This document shows, one piece after another, positions 18,138-25,796 of a DNA stretch of 48,301 nt (position 1 is the stretch's first letter; every line of letters starts with the position of its first letter). The stretch covers positions 1 through 48,301 of the forward strand of contig NZ_JRPQ01000137.1 in assembly GCF_000762405.1 (NCBI RefSeq), written 5' to 3'. This stretch comes from Hoylesella timonensis S9-PR14 (GTDB lineage: Bacteria > Bacteroidota > Bacteroidia > Bacteroidales > Bacteroidaceae). Below the pieces are notes generated by a model. That model searched no databases. It had not been told where the DNA came from and was given only the letters and a program-made list of their open reading frames with translations. A program made the translations under genes and the position numbers.

Positions 18138-18416
18138 TTATGGATTACCCTGAAAAAGCTTATGAGTAATCGGACAAAAGCTTATGAGCTTTCAGCTGGT
18201 TGCTCGGTATCTTTTCGGAGATTACTCGACATCTTTTGAACGACCGTTTATCGGCTCTGAAAAAAAACTTCTCTAAAGAATACTTTTTTGAGGCATAACC
18301 CTATAATGCAAAGGCACTCGACGTCCCCGCCGAGTGCCACCACTAAAATCCGCAGTAAAACAATAAGATTGTTATGACCGCATCATTCAGTGGCAAAATT
18401 AGCAATTTACGGGGAT
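18138..18416. other. intergenic region between exc and DUF1896
   Basis: No gene. Contains a direct repeat AAAAGCTTATGAG (18154-18166 and 18176-18188, 22 bp apart), an inverted repeat GAGTAATC/GATTACTC (18164-18171, 18220-18227), a G/C-rich hairpin (stem GGCACTCG/CGAGTGCC, 18313-18320 and 18331-18338), and a plus-strand leader motif at 18338-18360 with no gene after it. In CTnDOT a small RNA (RteR) lies just downstream of exc, which is this position; I cannot identify an RteR homologue. Confidence 0.5.
18338..18360 (+). promoter_or_regulatory. orphan copy of the dispersed leader motif
   Basis: CACCACTAAAATCCGCAGTA on the plus strand, close to the copy before traE. The only gene nearby (topoisomerase) runs the other way, so this copy may mark a lost gene or belong to an antisense RNA. 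Confidence 0.5.
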
Positions 18417-20546
18417 TTATCTTCGGGATTTGCCCGTTTTCTTGCGTTCGGGGAAGACAAAAACCGTTTTGAAGTCCCCGTCTAACGAGAGCGAAGCCTC
18501 GAACCGCTTGCCTGCCTTGGAGGTAAAGCCCTTGATGATGCCGGTTTCCCCATTTACAGCTAACTGGGTCAGCTGTTCGTCCGTAAGGCTTTTGCCCGCA
18601 ACGGTGCGGAAAAGCGTCCATCCGCAATCGGCATCCGAACATTTGGCACATTTGGAATGAAATACCATCGTACCCTTACCGCACTTGGGGCAATGGATGT
18701 CGCTTCGCCTTTGAGGGAAGAGGATTTTGGACGAGAGCAGTTCGTCGGTAATCTGCGTGGCATAAGACTCGATGTCCTTGCGGAAATCTTTTTCCTTCAT
18801 CTCTCCACGTTCTATCTTCGCCAAGTCTGCCTCCCACTGCCCGGTCATCTCGGCATTGCCGATTTTCATTTCCTTGACGATGGAATAGAGGACAAGTCCT
18901 TTTTCGGTAGGCACGAGCGACTTCTCCTTACGTACCATATACTCGCGGGTAAAGAGCGTTTCGATGATGGCGGCACGGGTGGCAGGAGTGCCGATGCCGC
19001 AATCTTTCAGACAGACACGCAGTTCCTCGTCTTCCAACTCCTTGCCTGCCGTCTCCATTGCAGAAAGTAAGGAACTTTCCGTGTGTAGCGGTTTGGGCTT
19101 GGTTGTCCCTTGTGCCAACGAACAGGCGGAAATGGCAAGTTGCATGCCTTCGTTCCATTCCGGAATGAGGACTCCTTCGCCATTCTCACGGCTTTCTCGC
19201 TCTTCGGCTTCGAGCTGTTCCTTGTCTTTGCCTTTCTCGTTTTTAAGGATGCTACGCCAGCCTTCCTGCCTGATGATTTCTCCTTTGAGCGTGAACTTTA
19301 CACCTTCGCACAAGGCGGTTACGGTGGTAACGTCTTTTTCACACCGAGGGGAGAAGGCTTCCAGCATACGCCCCGCAATCATATTGTAGATGACCGCTTC
19401 CTCTCCGAATACATCTATCGGCTTTTTGCCCGTGATGAGCAGGGCGTGGTGGTCGGTCACTTTCTTCCCGTTTACCGACCGGGCATTGAGGACGAAAAGG
19501 TTACGGGTATGGATACCCCATACGGGATGGTCGTGCAGGAAGGCAATCAATGCGGGGATTTCCTCGAAGACATCCTCCGAGATATAACGACTTCCGGTGC
19601 GCGGATAGGTAATGTATCCTCTTTCATAAAGTTTCTGTGCCAGCGTGAGGGTCTGTTCTGCCGAATAACGGTGTCGGCTGTTGGCTTCCTTCTGCAAGGT
19701 GGTCAGGTCGTACAAAAGAGGCGGTTCCTGCTTCGCCTCCTTGCGGACTATCGTTTCTATTGTGATGTGAGAGGCGGCTTTGATCTTCTCATACAAGGCG
19801 GTGGCTTCTTCCTTGTTGAAGCAACGTTCGGGATTAGAGAAACGGAAGTTTTCATCGCCGTCCTTTACGGAAAGGCTTAGCTGCCAAAACGGTTGTGGCG
19901 TAAACTTTTTATTTTCCCAGAAGCGGGAGCAGACCATGCAGAGCGTCGGAGTCTGTACCCTGCCTAACGAGTAGGTGCCATAACCTGCCGCTATGGAAAC
20001 GGCTTGGGTGGCATTGATGCCCACGAGCCAGTCGGCTTCGCTGCGTGCTCGGGCGGCATAGTAAAGATTGTCGTACTCGGCTCCGCTTTTGAGATGGGCA
20101 AGTCCTTCCCGAATGGCTTTGTCCGTGAGCGAACTGATCCAGAGTCGCTCAAAAGGCTTGGCGATGCCAAGATACTCGTAGATGAATCTGAATATTAACT
20201 CACCCTCACGTCCTGCGTCGGTGGCTACGATGATGCTCTCTGCCGCTTTGAAGAGTTTTTCAATGACTTTGAGCTGGGCAACGACACTCGGGTCTGCCTT
20301 GTAGCCTTTACCGCTCTTGACTTGGCGGGGAATAAGGGTAAAGACGGGAGGAAGAATCGGAAGGTTCTCCTTGTGAAAACCTTTGAAGCCGTAGGCTTCG
20401 GGCATGGCCGCCGTTATCAGGTGTCCCAATGCCCATGTGACGGTGTAGTTACTGCCTTCTATATAGCCCTCTTTTCTGTTTGTTGCCCGAACGACGCGGG
20501 CTATCTCACGGGCTACGCTCGGTTTTTCTGCTATGATGACTTTCAT
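18417..20546 (-). CDS. exc: type IA DNA topoisomerase III (Exc-like)
   Basis: A 709-aa enzyme that passes DNA strands through a transient 5'-phosphotyrosine break. TOPRIM region with E7 (IIAEKPS) and DAGREGE at 110-116; active-site tyrosine Y314 in GYITYPRTGSR. The C-terminus has a four-cysteine zinc ribbon (CPKCGKGTMVFHSKCAKCSDADCGW, abbreviated: CPKC...CAKC...CGW) and a final repeat (about 650-700) of the same type as the neighbouring DUF3945 protein. In CTnDOT the homologue Exc is encoded in the excision operon and is needed for excision in vivo. It is 33 bp downstream of the DUF4099/DUF3945 gene, with a leader motif between. Confidence 0.92.
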   Translation of the reverse strand: MKVIIAEKPSVAREIARVVRATNRKEGYIEGSNYTVTWALGHLITAAMPEAYGFKGFHKENLPILPPVFTLIPRQVKSGKGYKADPSVVAQLKVIEKLFKAAESIIVATDAGREGELIFRFIYEYLGIAKPFERLWISSLTDKAIREGLAHLKSGAEYDNLYYAARARSEADWLVGINATQAVSIAAGYGTYSLGRVQTPTLCMVCSRFWENKKFTPQPFWQLSLSVKDGDENFRFSNPERCFNKEEATALYEKIKAASHITIETIVRKEAKQEPPLLYDLTTLQKEANSRHRYSAEQTLTLAQKLYERGYITYPRTGSRYISEDVFEEIPALIAFLHDHPVWGIHTRNLFVLNARSVNGKKVTDHHALLITGKKPIDVFGEEAVIYNMIAGRMLEAFSPRCEKDVTTVTALCEGVKFTLKGEIIRQEGWRSILKNEKGKDKEQLEAEERESRENGEGVLIPEWNEGMQLAISACSLAQGTTKPKPLHTESSLLSAMETAGKELEDEELRVCLKDCGIGTPATRAAIIETLFTREYMVRKEKSLVPTEKGLVLYSIVKEMKIGNAEMTGQWEADLAKIERGEMKEKDFRKDIESYATQITDELLSSKILFPQRRSDIHCPKCGKGTMVFHSKCAKCSDADCGWTLFRTVAGKSLTDEQLTQLAVNGETGIIKGFTSKAGKRFEASLSLDGDFKTVFVFPERKKTGKSRR

Positions 20547-20550
20547 ACGA

Positions 20551-20575
20551 TTTTACTTTTGGATGTTAGTGGTGG
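20551..20575 (-). promoter_or_regulatory. dispersed leader motif before exc
   Basis: Minus strand CACCACTAACATCCAAAAGT plus AAAA, ending 4 nt before the ATG; one base longer in the A run than the traI and traN copies. Confidence 0.6.
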
Positions 20576-20579
20576 CGGA

Positions 20580-21980
20580 TTACATTTTCATTCCCTTGGA
20601 ACGCTTCTGTTCCTGCTTCTCTTCTTTCTGCTCGGCGGTGGGCTGTGTCTGTCCTTCTTTCAGAGGCTCTTTCACATGCTTCGTCGCTTCGTTGGTCTTG
20701 CCTTCGGAATTGACGGCTACCTGTGTCTTGGAGGCGTTGTCGGGAACAACTTCTTTGGCTTGGGGCTTGTCGGGATTCCATTTGAAGAAATCGAACTTGT
20801 CCTTCTCAAAGTTGGCACGGACGTATGCGTTGAACGGCTGTCCCTGCTTGTCTTTCAAGCCTTCCATATAGACCGTTCCGCCTTCCTTGAGCTTGGCTTG
20901 CTCTTCCGGCGAGACCTCCCTTCCCAACAACTTCTTGGGTATGCGGACTCCTTGCCGCTTCTCCTGATTTTCTGCTTTACGGCTGTCTTGCTGCTGTCCT
21001 TGGCTTTGCTTGGGTGAGCCGAAACGAAATTCAATTGCCCGCTTGTCGGCGTTGAACTGGAGGTTGGCGTTGAAACTCTTTCCCGTCTTGGCTGTCATTC
21101 CCTCCACATAGATGCTCTTGCCTTCCGACAAATCCTTCTTCTGCTCTTCGCTCAGTTTTACGCCCTTGATTTCATCAGGGATACGAACTTTATCGGCACT
21201 CAAAGCGATGATGTCGTTGGTCAGTCGGTCGATACTCACGAAACTGCGGGTGGGTTTATCGCTATTGGGAAAGGTCAGTTCCACGGTACGTCCGAGGTTG
21301 CCCGTTTCTCTCAGGGCATTCTTGTCCTCGTCGGTGAAGGTGTGCCCGAAGAACTCCCGCTCCAACTGAGGCTCCTTGCGGATGGCGTGGACAACGGGGA
21401 TAAATCTGCCGTCCTCTGTCTCACGTAATGAAAGGCGTGCGTCCGTATGGAGAGCTACGTCTCCGATTTTTACGCTGATGGGGACAAGGTGGGGTGATTT
21501 TCGGTATTTTAGCATGGCTTCAAGCTCCTTGCCCTTTTCAAGGCTCTCACGGCTCACGCCCATCTTGGAGAACTGCTCCCAGTCAATCTTCTCGGGGTCT
21601 ATCTCCTGAAAGGTCCGCTTCTGCTCTCCTGCATAGTCCGAAGGAATCACACGGGCAGAGTCCAGCATCTCCTTGTTGGAGGGGACATCCGGAGCTTTGA
21701 GCATCTCGGCGAGAACCCGTGCGCTGGCAACAACACCCTCGAAGGGGACTTTGAAGAAGTGAAATTGTGTGGGGTTCTTGAACTGCCGCATGAAGTTGGA
21801 GAGGAAATTCTCCAAGGCGTTGCTGTGCTTGTCGAACTTCAAGAAACTCTGCTCATGTTCGGCGGTAGGCGGTACAGTTTTCAGTCCGCCTTTCTCGTCC
21901 GTCCCTGAGACGGCTTTGAGATTCTCGTCCTTGGGGTCTTTCACCAAAAGGACTTCTTGGTCTTTGATTTTTTCGTCCAT
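20580..21980 (-). CDS. DUF4099/DUF3945 domain protein (Orf3 position)
   Basis: A 466-aa soluble, highly charged protein. DUF4099-like region at about 130-235 (IDWEQFSKMGVSRESLEKGKELE, LVPISVKIGDVALHTDARLSL), then two or three repeats of a 50-residue unit (DUF3945 type), for example LSEEQKKDLSEGKSIYVEGM-TAKTGKSFNANLQF (about 275-320) and VSPEEQAKLKEGGTVYMEGL-KDKQGQPFNAYV (about 355-400), and a Lys/Glu/Gln-rich tail. Function is unknown; it occupies the place of orf3 before exc in the CTnDOT excision operon. The repeat is shared with the topoisomerase C-terminus, suggesting a common DNA or protein partner. It has the shared operator upstream. Confidence 0.85.
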   Translation of the reverse strand: MDEKIKDQEVLLVKDPKDENLKAVSGTDEKGGLKTVPPTAEHEQSFLKFDKHSNALENFLSNFMRQFKNPTQFHFFKVPFEGVVASARVLAEMLKAPDVPSNKEMLDSARVIPSDYAGEQKRTFQEIDPEKIDWEQFSKMGVSRESLEKGKELEAMLKYRKSPHLVPISVKIGDVALHTDARLSLRETEDGRFIPVVHAIRKEPQLEREFFGHTFTDEDKNALRETGNLGRTVELTFPNSDKPTRSFVSIDRLTNDIIALSADKVRIPDEIKGVKLSEEQKKDLSEGKSIYVEGMTAKTGKSFNANLQFNADKRAIEFRFGSPKQSQGQQQDSRKAENQEKRQGVRIPKKLLGREVSPEEQAKLKEGGTVYMEGLKDKQGQPFNAYVRANFEKDKFDFFKWNPDKPQAKEVVPDNASKTQVAVNSEGKTNEATKHVKEPLKEGQTQPTAEQKEEKQEQKRSKGMKM

Positions 21981-22019
21981 ATTACAATGTATTTAATGAC
22001 ACCAACAGCGGTGTATGAA

Positions 22020-22083
22020 CAAAGGTAAATCAAAGAAACTGTGCATATTAGCAGTTGGAAATAACTGCGTACTTGTGGCATTG
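22020..22083 (-). promoter_or_regulatory. promoter of the DUF3945-exc operon with shared operator (site 2)
   Basis: Minus strand: GCCACAAGTACGCAGTTAT starts at 22079, and TACCTTTG (22027 to 22020) begins exactly 52 bp later. No TTG at the -33 distance. The start codon at 21980 is 40 bp beyond the box. Confidence 0.8.
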
Positions 22084-22152
22084 ATATGGATGAAAGTGGC
22101 AAAAAAAGAGGTATGACTCAACACCATACCTCCATATTTTTTATTGATTAAA

Positions 22153-23850
22153 TTATTGCATCGACAATAGTTTGCAGTACATTCCGTCTTTTGCTGCAAG
22201 TTCTGAATGCGTCCCGTTCTCTACAATGCGTCCCTTGTCCATCACGATAATCTGATTAGCATTGCGAATGGTTTGCAGGTGATGGGCTATGACCAAAACT
22301 GTACGATTTCGGATAAGGGCGGACATCGCCTGTTGTATCTTATATTCATTGACAGGATCGACATTGCTCGTTATCTCGTCCAAAAGAATGATGGGAGCAT
22401 CTTTTAGGAACGCACGGGCGATTGAAAGCCTTTGTTTCTGCCCTCCAGATAGTCCCAAACCGTTTTCTCCGATTTTTGTTTCATAACCTTCCGGCAGACT
22501 GACGATAAAATCGTGTATCATCGCCCGTCGTGCAGCTTCCTCGATTTCTTCCTGCGTAGCATTGCGGTTGCCCACTTTGATATTATTGGCAATGGTATCT
22601 GAAAAGAGAATAACATTCTGCATCACTACACTGATTTTACCGAGTAGATAATCATAGTCCATTTCTCGAATGTCTATACCACCGATACGAATACTGCCGG
22701 TCTGCGGTTCCCAGAAACGGAGTAACAGGTTGGTAATGGTTGTTTTACCAGAACCTGACGAGCCAACAAGTGCCGTTACCGTTCCTTCGGGAACATGGAA
22801 CGTGAGATCTTTCATCTCAAAACCTTCCTTCTCATAATGGAAACCAACTTTGTCAAAGGAAAGATTGAAATGGGTTGCTGTTTTCGGCTGTTCAGGATTG
22901 GTGATAACAGGGGCATTCAACAAATGGGAAATGCGTCCGTAGCTGTCCTTTACCTTGATGTAATTCAGCCAATGACTTTCCATATTGACAAAAGGCTTGT
23001 AGAATTCTTTTGAGACGATGACGAACATCAGATAAGCGAAAAGAGAAAGTTCACCTTGCTGTGTCCACCAAAGACCGATTGTAGCCATCAGAGCGAAAGC
23101 CAATTCTATCAAAAAAGTGTATCTACCCACACTTACAGCAGCCAAACGGGAAATATTCTTACTGCTTTCTCCAAATTCACTGACAGAGTGGTCGAGTCTG
23201 TCACGGAACATTCCTTTTCCACCAAACACTTTCAGCACGGGTATGCCCTTGACATATTCCACGAAGAGACTGACCATATCCGCCAGATTATCCTGTGCCT
23301 CCTCCTGTGCTTTCATTCCCGAACGAATGCCCCGATACAGAGAAAATAGGGCAATGGGAAGAATGGCAACCATCGTCAATCCCATGCGCCAGTCCACACA
23401 GAACAGCCCGACGCCGAGTATCAGAGCTACAATGAAGTCGGCGGACATTCGCGTCCAAAGATGACCCACAACCATCTCCATATTATCGACGTCTTTGTGA
23501 ATGACTGTACTTATCTCTCCCAGACGCTCATTGGTATAGAAACCGAGTGAAAACATTTTCAGTTTCAATATGATTTTCTCGCGGATACGTTCCACAAGAT
23601 CAAATCCGGCAAAATGCTTACTCATATCGGCAATGGCATTGGATATGGTTTTCAAGACCAGCAGACTGCCGAGTACCCATGCTGCCAAAATGAAAGAGAT
23701 GCTTTCTCCCTGTATATGACGGTTGATGAGAAACAAGACTGTGAGCATTATCGCCGTGCCGCAAAGGGCATAAACCACGAAAAACAGTGCGGAGATAATC
23801 AGATGCCGCACTCCGCGAGCGGTCAATTCATTCAGTATATTGCGTACCAT
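22153..23850 (-). CDS. exporter-fold ABC transporter half (YbtQ/IrtB-like position)
   Basis: A 565-aa fused permease-ATPase. Six membrane helices occupy about 15-300 and the ATPase about 330-565. Visible motifs: Walker A GSSGSGKTT, signature LSGGQKQR, Walker B IILLDE followed by ITSNVDP rather than the common ATSALD, H-loop AHHLQT. The start at 23850 is 2 bp after the stop of the upstream half transporter; a Met 10 codons earlier lies inside that gene. A purine-rich GAGGAGGAAT, which is also coding sequence, precedes it. With its partner it probably forms a heterodimer. The link to the TonB receptor suggests siderophore import (as in YbtPQ and IrtAB), but drug or peptide export remains possible. 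Confidence 0.85.
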   Translation of the reverse strand: MVRNILNELTARGVRHLIISALFFVVYALCGTAIMLTVLFLINRHIQGESISFILAAWVLGSLLVLKTISNAIADMSKHFAGFDLVERIREKIILKLKMFSLGFYTNERLGEISTVIHKDVDNMEMVVGHLWTRMSADFIVALILGVGLFCVDWRMGLTMVAILPIALFSLYRGIRSGMKAQEEAQDNLADMVSLFVEYVKGIPVLKVFGGKGMFRDRLDHSVSEFGESSKNISRLAAVSVGRYTFLIELAFALMATIGLWWTQQGELSLFAYLMFVIVSKEFYKPFVNMESHWLNYIKVKDSYGRISHLLNAPVITNPEQPKTATHFNLSFDKVGFHYEKEGFEMKDLTFHVPEGTVTALVGSSGSGKTTITNLLLRFWEPQTGSIRIGGIDIREMDYDYLLGKISVVMQNVILFSDTIANNIKVGNRNATQEEIEEAARRAMIHDFIVSLPEGYETKIGENGLGLSGGQKQRLSIARAFLKDAPIILLDEITSNVDPVNEYKIQQAMSALIRNRTVLVIAHHLQTIRNANQIIVMDKGRIVENGTHSELAAKDGMYCKLLSMQ

Positions 23851-23852
23851 TC

Positions 23853-25598
23853 TTATTCCTCCTCTTCTTTTAATTGCCATTTACTTACTTGTTCCTGTGT
23901 TTCCGTCATATTGCGGTACAGAGAACAGTCTTTCATCAGTTCTTGGTGTGTTCCTTTCGACACAACCTGCCCTTTGTCCATCACAACAATACGCTCCATA
24001 TCCTGAATGGTATTGAGACGGTGAGCAATCGCAATGACGGTCTTGTTGCGCTGCAATTCATCAAGAGCTTCTTGAATTAGTTTCTCATTCTCTCCGTCCA
24101 ATGCGGCAGTAGCTTCATCGAGAATAACTATTGGAGAGTCTTTGAGCAACATTCGGGCAATGGAAATACGCTGTTTTTCTCCGCCGGAGAATTTTACGCC
24201 GGCTTCGCCTGCCAGCGTATCATAACCATTCGGCAAGCCCATGATAAAATCATGAATACGAGCACGCTGTGCTGCCATTTCCACTTCCTTTTGTGTGGCG
24301 GTTGGTCTTCCTATACGGATATTATCCCGAATGGTTGTGTTAAAGAGAAAAACCTCCTGCTGTACCATCGAAAAATAATCAGCGATATTACGTTCGGAGA
24401 GTTCCGTAATATTCTCTCCTCCCAGTCGTATAGTACCTGTTTGGGGTTGCCAGAACCCCATCATCAAACTTGCCAGCGTGGTTTTTCCCGACCCGGATTC
24501 GCCCACGATTGCAGTATGGCTTCCTCTCGGAAATTGAAGACATACATCTTTCAGCGCATTGTCTTCCTTGTTTGGATAGGAGAACGTAACATGCTCGAAA
24601 CAAACATCCGTCTGTGTCGTATCTGTTTTCTTGTCCGCAGTTTCCTTTGTCTGTACCTCTGTAATGGACTGTACTTTTGCCAACGACTGACCATAGACGA
24701 TTCGGAAATGTTGGAATGTTGCCAACTTAGCAAAGGAGGACGAGAATAGTCCGCCCAATATCAGGGCAAGGATAAAACGTGCCACCGTCAGTTCGCCCGA
24801 AGTCATCAGCCATAGCCCGACAAGGGTCATTACCACGATACCACCTTCCAAGAACATCGTTATGAGCGCCATCGGAACAGTAACGCTGAACATGCTCCGC
24901 TTCACCCAATGAATATAATCGCGCATACCGCCAAGTACCCGTACCGTTCTGTTTTCCTCGTTACTGAAAGCCTTGATTACCGATATGGTAGCCACATATT
25001 CCAAAAGGTCTTCCGACATTTTTTGCGTACTTTCCATAAAGTGTTGAAAGTTCTTTCCCCAAAGTGTTTTGACAGCCATTTGCAGAAGAAATGCTACAGG
25101 CAAAAGAGAAATGAGCGACAGCCCCAAACGCCAGTCCAACACCATAATGATTATCCAGAGTAAGGCAGGAAAAAGCGTAGCCGAAAGGATTTCAGGTAAT
25201 CCGTGCGCTAAATAAATTTCAATTTGTTCCACATCGTGGTTGATAATATTCACCAATTCGCCAACTTTCCGTTCTTGAAAGAAACCGAGTGGCAAGCGTT
25301 GCAGATGACTTATGATACGCAACCTCAATCGTGTAAGGGCATTGTAAGCCGACCGGTGTGCCCGCCAAATCGATGTTCCATAGAATACTCCCCGAAGCAG
25401 TGCGAATAGTACCATTATTCCTCCAATACCCGAAACTATTATGGGAGAGAGCGTGCCATTCATCAACTTATCCACTGCCCATACTACCAGCAGTATAGGG
25501 AGTGTACCAAAAATAAGGTGCAATATGACCACTGCATTGGAGAGCAGACTGCGGCTCTCCCGTTCCTCATCAAGAGGTCTGACTTTTTGTTTATCCAT
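23853..25598 (-). CDS. exporter-fold ABC transporter half (YbtP/IrtA-like position)
   Basis: A 581-aa fused permease-ATPase, first gene of the pair. Six membrane helices (about 20-290), Walker A GESGSGKTT, signature FSGGEKQR, Walker B IVILDEATAALD, H-loop AHRLNTI. The catalytic residues look complete here. The frame is open 41 codons upstream, but a -7 box (minus strand TACCTTTG) sits in that extension, so the start is set at 25598 (MDKQKVRPLDEE). It is divergent from the TonB receptor with a shared control region. No substrate-binding protein gene is adjacent, as expected for a YbtPQ-like importer or for an exporter. Confidence 0.85.
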   Translation of the reverse strand: MDKQKVRPLDEERESRSLLSNAVVILHLIFGTLPILLVVWAVDKLMNGTLSPIIVSGIGGIMVLFALLRGVFYGTSIWRAHRSAYNALTRLRLRIISHLQRLPLGFFQERKVGELVNIINHDVEQIEIYLAHGLPEILSATLFPALLWIIIMVLDWRLGLSLISLLPVAFLLQMAVKTLWGKNFQHFMESTQKMSEDLLEYVATISVIKAFSNEENRTVRVLGGMRDYIHWVKRSMFSVTVPMALITMFLEGGIVVMTLVGLWLMTSGELTVARFILALILGGLFSSSFAKLATFQHFRIVYGQSLAKVQSITEVQTKETADKKTDTTQTDVCFEHVTFSYPNKEDNALKDVCLQFPRGSHTAIVGESGSGKTTLASLMMGFWQPQTGTIRLGGENITELSERNIADYFSMVQQEVFLFNTTIRDNIRIGRPTATQKEVEMAAQRARIHDFIMGLPNGYDTLAGEAGVKFSGGEKQRISIARMLLKDSPIVILDEATAALDGENEKLIQEALDELQRNKTVIAIAHRLNTIQDMERIVVMDKGQVVSKGTHQELMKDCSLYRNMTETQEQVSKWQLKEEEE

Positions 25599-25625
25599 AT
25601 ATGTGTCGTTTTGATTTTTCTGCTG

Positions 25626-25770
25626 CAAAGGTACGGCAACGAACATGGGTAAAATAACCCCGATAAGCATTACACTACCCCCAAACAACAATTTGCACGC
25701 ATATAAACACAACAGGGGCATAAGCGTGAACAGCGGGGGTATTTATTTACTCGGCAGGTAAGTACCTTTG
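25626..25770. promoter_or_regulatory. divergent promoter region of the cargo
   Basis: TACCTTTG occurs on the minus strand (25633 to 25626) for the ABC genes and on the plus strand (25763-25770) for the TonB receptor. Neither has a TTG at the -33 distance. Between them are two direct copies of ATAAGC (25663-25668, 25720-25725), possible half-sites for the AraC-type regulator. Confidence 0.55.
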
Positions 25771-25796
25771 CACAGAATTTCATAAACAAATAAGAT

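Noticed and set aside
23851..23865. Shine-Dalgarno-like GAGGAGGAAT before the second ABC gene
   Set aside because: It is the coding end (KEEEE) of the upstream gene, and such sites are not generally used in Bacteroidetes.
25599..25721. N-terminal extension of the ABC transporter
   Set aside because: It contains a probable -7 box and does not fit the family start; 25598 is preferred.
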